DNA of 34,419 nt, from the NCBI GenBank assembly GCA_001792535.1, contig MGGS01000004.1, positions 1-34,419 on the forward strand. Direction: 5' to 3'. The notes below the pieces were generated by a model, which worked only from the letters and a program-made list of their open reading frames with translations, was not told the DNA's origin and searched no databases. Positions 7,713 to 13,779 of the stretch are shown here, in pieces (positions within the stretch are counted from its first letter, which is position 1; the number at the start of each line of letters is the position of its first letter). The translations under genes were made by a program, and so were the position numbers. The stretch comes from Candidatus Woesebacteria bacterium RIFCSPHIGHO2_02_FULL_42_20 (lineage in GTDB: Bacteria; Patescibacteriota; Microgenomatia; UBA8517).

Positions 7713-8114
7713 TTAGAAAAACAAATCCAGCCACTCCCGCCAATTGGGTTCGGGAAGCTCGTCCTTCTCCTCTTCTCTCTTTGGTGGAGCGAGTTTGCGC
7801 AAGACTTCCTCGTCGGGCAAGACCACTACAATCTCCCCCTCCCTGGCTAACCCCAGCTTGTTTCTACTCTCGCGCTCTATATATTCCTGACTTTGGACCT
7901 CCTCTAACCTTTCGCGAAGTTCCTGGTTGACTTTTTCCAATTCGCTAACTTTACTTGAAGCCTCATCTATACGATCACCGGACCTATAAAAGTCCAGGGC
8001 GTTTCTGATTAAGGAAATTGAAAACACAACACCCACTGCAAAGGAAATAAACCTAACCACCCTTCTAGCCTTAGATTCTCGGGTATTTTCTTCCCTCAAA
8101 ATTACTCTTTTCAT
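7713..8114 (-). CDS. FtsB/DivIC-like septum protein
   Basis: The 133-residue protein has a short basic cytoplasmic N-terminus and one transmembrane helix (about residues 22-38, FISFAVGVVFSISLI). A predicted coiled coil follows (EASSKVSELEKVNQELRERLEEV), then a motif like YIERESRNKLGLAREGE that matches the end of the coiled-coil domain in FtsB/DivIC proteins. These are bitopic divisome proteins that link FtsL/FtsQ to septal wall synthesis. The acidic, Pro-rich tail ends WREWLDLFF. It lies between a tRNA and the recombinase, with no other division genes nearby. Confidence 0.8.
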   Translation of the reverse strand: MKRVILREENTRESKARRVVRFISFAVGVVFSISLIRNALDFYRSGDRIDEASSKVSELEKVNQELRERLEEVQSQEYIERESRNKLGLAREGEIVVVLPDEEVLRKLAPPKREEEKDELPEPNWREWLDLFF

Positions 8115-8184
8115 AGCTTTAAAAACCCGAAGATAACCTATAATGTTGACGTGTTAAAATTTTGTGATATCATTACCTTGCGGG

Positions 8185-8213
8185 TTGTAAATTAACTATA
8201 AACCCCATATAAA
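8185..8213 (+). promoter_or_regulatory. Promoter upstream of the Xer-like recombinase
   Basis: TTGTAA (8185-8190), 17 bp, then TATAAA (8208-8213) places transcription near 8220, just before ATG 8228. A second possible promoter, TTGACG at 8146-8151 with TATCAT at 8168-8173, lies further upstream. Confidence 0.5.
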
Positions 8214-8227
8214 ATAATTAAAAGCAT

Positions 8228-9094
8228 ATGACTGAAACCACAATAAGAAAGCTCATACCGGAATTTTTAGCTGACCTTGAAACTAAAAAGCGGTCTCCTT
8301 CAACCGTGATTGCCTACCGTGCAGATTTGCAGCAACTTGAAAAGTACTTGGAAACAAAAAACATCGCCTCGATTGCCCAAATTGCCTCCGGTGACCTCGC
8401 CACGTTCCGCGACTGGCTACTCGAAAAGAAATACACTCCAAAGTCAGCTTCCAGAAAATTAAACGCCTTAAAAACCTTTTTTAGGTGGGCTATCTCCGCT
8501 AATCACTTGACAAGCGACCCTTCCAAAGACGTCAGCCACCCCAAGATTGACCCTTCAAAACCAAAGTTTCTCTCCCCGCTTGAATACCGGGCGCTGCGGG
8601 ACATTGCGCGGGACGACCCGAGAATTTCTTCGATCATCGAAGTAATCCTGCAAACTGGTTTGCGAATTTCTGAAGTTGCCAATCTTAAAGTTGAACACGT
8701 ACAAGAAGAAGAAGTCCACATTGAAGCTTACGCCACTCAAGCGGAGCGAAAAGTGCCTTTGAACAAAGCAGCAAAACAAGCCTTGGACGCCTACATTAAA
8801 AACCATAGACCCGAAGCCGGTTCTCCACACGTATTTGTTAGCAAAAACGGCAAGCCACTGGCTACAAGAAATATCAGAGCGGCAATTGACAGGTTTTTCC
8901 AAAAAGCCGAAATCGCAGGCTATTCCGTCAACGACCTCCGGACAACATTCATAGTAGAAAATCTCAAAAGGGATGTTGACCTTGTACTTCTTTCTCAAGT
9001 CGCCGGCCACAAAAGATTGTCTACAACCGAGCGCTATTTGGAATTAGCCGGCGTCATAAGCCACGGCAAAAAACAAAAGCTCGAAGAACTTTAA
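8228..9094 (+). CDS. Tyrosine recombinase, XerC/XerD-like
   Basis: The 288-residue protein has an N-terminal SAM-like core-binding domain (residues about 1-90, with TVIAYRADLQQLEKYL) and a C-terminal catalytic domain. Catalytic residues seen are Arg in LQTGLRISEVANL, a Lys in the following beta-hairpin, Arg in NDLRTTF, His in VAGHKRLSTT and the Tyr nucleophile in TERYLEL. The usual HxLRH box reads NDLRT, so the first histidine of the tetrad has become Asn. Size and completeness suggest a chromosomal resolvase acting on dif, but an integrase role is not excluded. No att or dif site was identified. Its stop is one base from the convergent unknown gene. Confidence 0.9.
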   Translation: MTETTIRKLIPEFLADLETKKRSPSTVIAYRADLQQLEKYLETKNIASIAQIASGDLATFRDWLLEKKYTPKSASRKLNALKTFFRWAISANHLTSDPSKDVSHPKIDPSKPKFLSPLEYRALRDIARDDPRISSIIEVILQTGLRISEVANLKVEHVQEEEVHIEAYATQAERKVPLNKAAKQALDAYIKNHRPEAGSPHVFVSKNGKPLATRNIRAAIDRFFQKAEIAGYSVNDLRTTFIVENLKRDVDLVLLSQVAGHKRLSTTERYLELAGVISHGKKQKLEEL

Positions 9095-9095
9095 A

Positions 9096-9605
9096 CTATA
9101 CACTACCCCCAAAAGTTTTCTTCCGTTCAATTCTTCGCACAGCAGCTGCTATAGAAAACGGAGCTATGGCTACCTCATGTAGACTTTTATCCTGAGTTTT
9201 TCCGGGCACCCATTCACCTTCTACTAAAGTGGCTGCTCGACCGATAACTCCTTGAATATAAGCTGGCACATTTGCCATTCTCCAGCCCAAAGCTTCATCC
9301 GGTACGACCTGACCACTATCTTTCAATAATCCGATCACTTTATCAAAATGTTCTATTTCTTTCCTGTACCCAGGTTGTTTCTCGAACGGTATCTCGTCGC
9401 CTAATTTAAGTGCTGCATAAAATCCAGTCTCATGAGTTTGCAAAGACGCCCTTGTGTCATGAGTTCCAATTTGAAGGTCCGATACTGAGGCTGAGGTATC
9501 ATCAGGCGGTGGCAACGGACCTGGCCGGTTGGTTGGTTCCCACTGGGCACCCACACCTCTTAATTGGTTAAACATTTCTTCAAGGCCATCTACATGATCA
9601 GACAT
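9096..9605 (-). CDS. Hypothetical protein directly behind tRNA-Ile
   Basis: I do not recognise this 169-residue soluble protein. The N-terminal part is acidic and Pro-rich (RPGPLPPPDDT). The rest looks helical with a conserved-looking core (GLLKDSGQVVPDEALGWRMA, YIQGVIGRAATL). The track's start lies inside the tRNA gene, so I start at the next ATG (MSDHVDG), three bases after the tRNA discriminator position. RNase processing of the tRNA 3' end would then release an mRNA starting almost at the AUG. No signal peptide or membrane segment is evident. Confidence 0.65.
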   Translation of the reverse strand: MSDHVDGLEEMFNQLRGVGAQWEPTNRPGPLPPPDDTSASVSDLQIGTHDTRASLQTHETGFYAALKLGDEIPFEKQPGYRKEIEHFDKVIGLLKDSGQVVPDEALGWRMANVPAYIQGVIGRAATLVEGEWVPGKTQDKSLHEVAIAPFSIAAAVRRIERKKTFGGSV

Positions 9606-9608
9606 AAG

Positions 9609-9680
9609 TGCGCCCGCTTGGGATCGAACCAAGCACCTGTTGTTTATAAGACAACCGCTCTACCGATGAGCTACGGGCGC
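9609..9680 (-). tRNA. tRNA-Ile, anticodon TAT
   Basis: The reverse complement folds perfectly. It has acceptor GCGCCCG/CGGGCGC, D arm GCTC-ATCGGTA-GAGC, anticodon arm GTTGT-CTTATAA-ACAAC and T arm CTTGG-TTCGATC-CCAAG. The anticodon is TAT, which reads the AUA isoleucine codon. The discriminator is A and no CCA is encoded. Most bacteria read AUA with a CAU tRNA modified to lysidine by TilS, so a genuine UAU tRNA is unusual. Confidence 0.95.
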
Positions 9681-9698
9681 CAACCAAACGTTATTATA

Positions 9699-12017
9699 TC
9701 AGAGCCTTGCCCTGCGGGCTATTTCGGCCTCGACCAAACGCATGTCCCGACCGTAGCGAAGTCTGCTCATCTCCTGAATGATTTTCTCCAGCTTTTTATT
9801 CCTGTTTTTGATTTTGTCCATAATATCGCTTGACAAGGCCATCGAAAACGGAGGCACAGGTTCATTCCCAACAATAGTCTTCATATAAACGTGGTACTTC
9901 TCGATATTGAGCAAATCGTCTTCGTTAAATACGGGCGTGAATTCATGAGACAAGTAATTCGCGTCAGTCACTCCGACTCTATAAGTGATTATCGACCCGA
10001 CGTTGCCGAAAATAGCATTTTTGACTTCTTCTTCGATCTGACCAATAAACTGATTGGCCACACAGAGATTGAGCCTATATTTTCTGGCTTCAGAAAGGAT
10101 CTGGGCAAAGTCGGGTGTGGCAAAATTTTGGAACTCGTCGACGTATAGATAAAAGTCGCGGCGCGCCTCTTCCGGAATGTCGCTCCTACTCATCGCCGCC
10201 ATCAAAATCCTCGGGACAAGAATTAAGCCCAAAAAACTGCTGTTCTCTTCCCCGAGCTCACCTTTGGAAAGGTTGATGAGCAATATTTTTCCCGTATCCA
10301 TGACCTCGCGGAAAGAAAACGAGGACTGGGATTGACCAATAATGTTTCTGATCATTTTATTGGTAACGAAGCGACCGAATTTGCTGGTAATGTAGTCGAG
10401 GACCTCTGACTTATGAAAGTCAGCCGTTTGAGCTATTTGATCCGTCCAGTATCTTCTGATGATAGGGTCCTGGACTTTAGGCAATAGCTCTTGGACGTAG
10501 CGAGGGTCAGTCAGGATGCGCATTACTTCGATAAACGTCGACCCTTCCTCATACATGACGGTAAGCATGGCGTTACGGACCGCATGTTCAAACCTGGGGC
10601 CCACAATACCGGTTTTATACGGGTCAAACAGTTTATACATCATGTTAATCACCGTCGTTGTCACAAAATGCTTCTGATCCTCTGTTTTGGCTTCCAGCAA
10701 ATTTAAGCCCATCGGCCGCTCAGAGTCACTGGGGCGAAAATAAATAACGTCTTCTGCGCGCTCCGGCGGCACCATGCCAAGCAGCTCCTCAACCGCGTCC
10801 CCGTGCGGATCAATAAAGCACAAGCCCTTGCCCATCTCAATATCCTGCAAAATGAGACTTTGCAGAAACTTTGACTTACCGGTACCGGTTTTCCCGATAA
10901 TATACATGTGCCTTTGACGGTCGGCGTCGGAAATATAAACCGGCCGTTTAATCCCTCTATAAGTTGAAAGTCCTAAATAAAGCCCTTCGTCGGGAATTTC
11001 GGCCGGAGCGGGAGCACTTTTGGCATTGAGCCAATAAATGTGCGGCGTGGTTATCTGCTTATTGGGAAAATGAAAGATGGTCGCCAGCTCCTCGGAATTC
11101 AAGACCGAAATTCTATTCCCAAACAAATGAAACATCGGGTGGTAGCGATATAAAAAGTCGTTGACAAATGCCCCCTTATTTTTAACTTTGCGGCTACCGA
11201 AGCCGTTTGTATCCGAGCTGAATTGCTCAAAAGTACTTTTGATATTCGTCAGGTGAAGCTCGGACTGTGTTTGTGTTTGGGCTACGACAACTATCCTAAC
11301 AATCGCCTCAAATCCCGGTTTACTTACTTTGTTTTCCACGGCCTCCAAGGTCTTTGCGCCGACCGAAAAACTGGCTTTATTGGGATCCGACTCACTTTTT
11401 TTAGTAGAGGAAATAAAGCCTCGGCCTGATTTTTGCCAACTGGAATCCGCAGGAGAAATAACAACCTGAATCGCGGCCGCTTCATCTTCTCCCATCTTTG
11501 CCAACGCCGAAGTCAAAGACGACAACGGGTCAACAGGCAAATCTCTAAAAACTTTAATCGGATAGAAGTTGTCCTTTTTCAGTTGCAAACTCGCATAACT
11601 GACGTGGCCTTCTTCTTTGAAGATATTATACTCTTCCACTTCAACAATCTCGGCATCCGGATATGCTCCGTGAATCTGTTTTTCGATCAAATCCCTGTAT
11701 TTATTTGGTGTCCAGACATAAAACCGGATGTCTTCGTTTTTGGCAACGACCTCGAAAGAAATTCCCGGTTGGAACGAAAACCTTTGTTTCCATCCACCTT
11801 TTTTAATCGAATAGAGAGACGCAAATAGCTGGTCCATGGCGTCAATTTTTATCTCATTGTTGCGGGGAACGCGGACTAATAGAAGCGCTGAGTCAATCGA
11901 CGTTTCCTCCCTCCCGCGCCATCTGAAAAACGTAAAGCCAATAAAGGCGAGGACAACAAGCCCAAAAAATACAAGCGTCGCTGCAACTAATATAATAAAA
12001 GCGGTTTCCAGATTCAT
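9699..12017 (-). CDS. Membrane-anchored TraG/VirD4-like (type IV coupling) ATPase
   Basis: The 772-residue protein has one N-terminal transmembrane helix (about residues 6-30), a soluble N-terminal domain and a C-terminal P-loop ATPase. Walker A is IIGKTGTGKSKFLQ and is followed by CFIDPHGDAVEELL. The Walker B-like strand is DFYLYVDEFQNF. The motif SEARKYRLNLCVANQF is typical of DNA-pumping VirD4/TraG/TraM-recognition ATPases. No relaxase or other type IV secretion gene is nearby. Such proteins are common chromosomal genes in CPR genomes and have been proposed to take part in DNA transport or type IV pilus-like machines; this role is inference. It overlaps the Pro/Gln-rich gene upstream by 4 nt. 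Confidence 0.85.
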   Translation of the reverse strand: MNLETAFIILVAATLVFFGLVVLAFIGFTFFRWRGREETSIDSALLLVRVPRNNEIKIDAMDQLFASLYSIKKGGWKQRFSFQPGISFEVVAKNEDIRFYVWTPNKYRDLIEKQIHGAYPDAEIVEVEEYNIFKEEGHVSYASLQLKKDNFYPIKVFRDLPVDPLSSLTSALAKMGEDEAAAIQVVISPADSSWQKSGRGFISSTKKSESDPNKASFSVGAKTLEAVENKVSKPGFEAIVRIVVVAQTQTQSELHLTNIKSTFEQFSSDTNGFGSRKVKNKGAFVNDFLYRYHPMFHLFGNRISVLNSEELATIFHFPNKQITTPHIYWLNAKSAPAPAEIPDEGLYLGLSTYRGIKRPVYISDADRQRHMYIIGKTGTGKSKFLQSLILQDIEMGKGLCFIDPHGDAVEELLGMVPPERAEDVIYFRPSDSERPMGLNLLEAKTEDQKHFVTTTVINMMYKLFDPYKTGIVGPRFEHAVRNAMLTVMYEEGSTFIEVMRILTDPRYVQELLPKVQDPIIRRYWTDQIAQTADFHKSEVLDYITSKFGRFVTNKMIRNIIGQSQSSFSFREVMDTGKILLINLSKGELGEENSSFLGLILVPRILMAAMSRSDIPEEARRDFYLYVDEFQNFATPDFAQILSEARKYRLNLCVANQFIGQIEEEVKNAIFGNVGSIITYRVGVTDANYLSHEFTPVFNEDDLLNIEKYHVYMKTIVGNEPVPPFSMALSSDIMDKIKNRNKKLEKIIQEMSRLRYGRDMRLVEAEIARRARL

Positions 12018-12376
12018 TGTTTATTGCTTGTCCCTATTATAATTCTCTTTCCTAAGTAGATTGCCTTTTTAGCCATTCTTAACCAGAAATTTGCAAACCA
12101 GGTCAAAGGATTTTCAATCGGTCCCTTGGCTTCCTCCTCCAAGGTTTTCTCATCTTGCGGAATTGCAAATACGGGCGTGTCGTCGGCTGGCTGAGTGTAA
12201 GTTGTGTCATCTGAGGGTTGCTGTTGCTGTGGTTGGGGTTGCGCCCCTTGAGAAGGCTGCTCGGAAACCACCGGTTGTTCCACAGAAGCTTCGGCTTGAG
12301 ACTCTGCCGGTTTGATAACCTCCTGTTGCCCACTCTCTACTGGTTTGGTATCTTCCTTAACCTCTGGTGTCGCCAT
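12014..12376 (-). CDS. Pro/Gln/Glu-rich low-complexity protein coupled to the TraG-like ATPase
   Basis: The 120-residue protein has a disordered acidic N-terminal two thirds (VESGQQEVIKPAESQAE, QPQPQQQQPSDD) and a hydrophobic/basic C-terminal segment (PLTWFANFWLRMAKKAIYL) that may be an amphipathic membrane-associated helix. Its stop overlaps the ATPase start by 4 nt, so it is made in a fixed ratio to the ATPase and is probably a partner or regulator of it. A TAGAAT hexamer lies 9 nt upstream of its ATG. No family recognised. Confidence 0.7.
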   Translation of the reverse strand: MATPEVKEDTKPVESGQQEVIKPAESQAEASVEQPVVSEQPSQGAQPQPQQQQPSDDTTYTQPADDTPVFAIPQDEKTLEEEAKGPIENPLTWFANFWLRMAKKAIYLGKRIIIGTSNKQ

Positions 12377-12402
12377 ACCAACATAATTCTACCACCAAAA
12401 GC

Positions 12403-12948
12403 TCACTTTTTTACAGGAGTCCAAGGCTCATCTTTAACACCAACCTTAAAATTCGCTTCTCTTGCGGCCACAAAAAGATAATCACTAAGCCTGTTTAAGT
12501 ATTTCAGAACACCCGAAGATATCGGCATAAATCTGGACAACCTGACCACTTCCCTTTCAGTTCTCCTGGAAACACTTCTTGCTACGTGGAGGTTAGCAGC
12601 CACCAGGCTTCCCCCGGGAAGAACAAAATTGGCCAAAGGCGGCAAACTTCCCTCGATCCTATCTATTTCGCGTTCAAGTTTTTTAGTTTTAACAGAAGAA
12701 AACTTTAACTTGGAACCAGCTAATATTGAACCGATTCGAAGCAAATTTGACTGAATTTCTTTTACTTTTATTTTGGTTTCGGGATCCTCCAATAAAGCCG
12801 TTACCAACCCCAAATGGCTATTGAGCTCATCGACGCTGCCGATCGCGGTAATCCTTGCGGAATCCTTGGCTACTGGGCTATCTTGTTTGTTTTGGGGATC
12901 ATACAAACTCGTCTTACCCTTATCCCCCCGTCTTGTATAGATAACCAT
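12403..12948 (-). CDS. pduO: Cob(I)alamin adenosyltransferase, PduO type
   Basis: The 181-residue trimeric enzyme transfers the adenosyl group of ATP to reduced cobalamin, making adenosylcobalamin. The ATP-binding N-terminus TRRGDKGKTSL, the AIGSVDELNSHLGL helix, FVLPGGSLVAANLHVAR, the RRTER box and YLNRLSDYLFVAAR are all diagnostic. It sits 13 nt downstream of the vapC gene and close to the B12-dependent ribonucleotide reductase (13780-16242), its obvious client. No cobalamin biosynthesis or transport gene is present in the window, suggesting salvage of external B12. Confidence 0.95.
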   Translation of the reverse strand: MVIYTRRGDKGKTSLYDPQNKQDSPVAKDSARITAIGSVDELNSHLGLVTALLEDPETKIKVKEIQSNLLRIGSILAGSKLKFSSVKTKKLEREIDRIEGSLPPLANFVLPGGSLVAANLHVARSVSRRTEREVVRLSRFMPISSGVLKYLNRLSDYLFVAAREANFKVGVKDEPWTPVKK

Positions 12949-12961
12949 ATTCCAACTCTAC

Positions 12962-13336
12962 TTAGTAAACTACGACACCCGGGATTTTGGAGAAGTGTTT
13001 TTTGTTGATGGTCAGAACAGTTCCGCCCAAAGAAAATGCTGTGGCGGCAATTATGCAATCTGCAGCTTCGATATCTTTTGTCTGATCTCTATAAATTTCA
13101 GCGGCTCTTTTGGCAATATCCCAGCTAAGATCTACTTGTTGGAAATATTTTTTGAAATTATTAATTTTCTTTTCAACATTACTTCGTCTTGAACTTGAAC
13201 CCAAGAAGAGTTCAAACACAACTATCGTAGGCAAGAAAAGTTTAGAGTCAGAATCTACACTTTCAAAAAACTCGTCCCACTTTTTTCCTCCTCTAAGCTT
13301 GTCAATAAGTATCGAGGTGTCTATTATAATGTTCAT
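12962..13336 (-). CDS. vapC: VapC-like PIN-domain toxin
   Basis: The 124-residue PIN ribonuclease has IIIDTSILIDKL with the first catalytic Asp, VFELFLG with the conserved Glu, and DIEAADCIIAATA with the central acidic pair. The C-terminal position usually occupied by an Asp reads TINKKHF, as in many VapC proteins. It overlaps the Phd-like antitoxin through TAATG and is followed 13 nt later by pduO. The toxin target is unknown. The module separates the reductase gene from its cofactor enzyme. Confidence 0.9.
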   Translation of the reverse strand: MNIIIDTSILIDKLRGGKKWDEFFESVDSDSKLFLPTIVVFELFLGSSSRRSNVEKKINNFKKYFQQVDLSWDIAKRAAEIYRDQTKDIEAADCIIAATAFSLGGTVLTINKKHFSKIPGVVVY

Positions 13337-13602
13337 TAATACCTGCTTGCCCTAGCTAGCCAAGTTTTAGATTTCCTACCCCTTAACGGGCTTTTACTCA
13401 AGTCATAATCCTTTAAAATCCCATGAGCGGCATCCATTGCTATTTTAAGCCCTTTCCAATCTACTTTTGTTTTTCTCGGCACTATGGCAGCAACAAGCTT
13501 CCTGTCTTTTTCAACCAAAACTTGATCGCCCAAAGCGACTTTCTCCAAAAGCTCAAAAAAGTTATTTCTGGCGTGAGTTGCTGACACTCTAATTGTCTGC
13601 AT
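13336..13602 (-). CDS. Phd/YefM-family antitoxin
   Basis: The 88-residue protein begins with the Phd/YefM pattern MQTIRVSATHARNNFFELLEKVALGDQVLVEKD, the DNA-binding fold of this antitoxin family. The C-terminal tail (KDYDLSKSPLRGRKSKTWLARASRY) would wrap the toxin. Its stop and the toxin start share one base (TAATG). A consensus promoter lies 6 nt upstream of the start codon, with an ATGTACAT palindrome in the spacer that may be the operator. Confidence 0.88.
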   Translation of the reverse strand: MQTIRVSATHARNNFFELLEKVALGDQVLVEKDRKLVAAIVPRKTKVDWKGLKIAMDAAHGILKDYDLSKSPLRGRKSKTWLARASRY

Positions 13603-13608
13603 ACACCT

Positions 13609-13637
13609 AATTTATACGGATATGTACATCTTGTCAA
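13609..13637 (-). promoter_or_regulatory. Promoter of the Phd/VapC operon
   Basis: On the minus strand TTGACA, a 17-bp spacer and TAAATT lie just before the ATG at 13602, with 6 nt between the -10 box and ATG. The spacer contains the perfect palindrome ATGTACAT (13622-13629). An AGGTG next to the ATG could act as a weak ribosome-binding site if transcription starts early enough. Confidence 0.6.
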
Positions 13638-13659
13638 TAGAAGCCCTGAGAAAATAGCC

Positions 13660-13747
13660 GATGGAACCGACACGAGGTCAGAACGACCCCGATGCGAAAT
13701 CGGGGGCTCTGCTAGGCAGAACTGTTCGCCTTCGGGCCAGTTCCATC
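13660..13747. other. 88-nt highly structured element between nrdJ and the toxin-antitoxin pair
   Basis: The outer arms GATGGAAC and GTTCCATC are perfect complements (8 bp). Inside lie hairpins CCCCGAT-GCGAA-ATCGGGG and CTGC-TAG-GCAG, and a GAACTG/CAGTTC stem capped by GCC-TTCG-GGC. The UUCG tetraloop forms on the plus strand. There is no U-tract, so it is not a standard terminator. It may be a structured RNA, an attenuator or 3' stabiliser of the nrdJ message, or a palindromic mobile repeat. The inner GAAC and GTTC segments could also pair alternatively. Confidence 0.6.
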
Positions 13748-13779
13748 TTCGCGGTATTTAGGAAAAATAAACACCATAT

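Noticed and set aside
13660-13747. Intrinsic terminator of nrdJ, or signal recognition particle RNA
   Set aside because: No T-tract follows the hairpins on either strand. The SRP GGTCAGG/GGAA core is not matched, only a partial GGTCAG.
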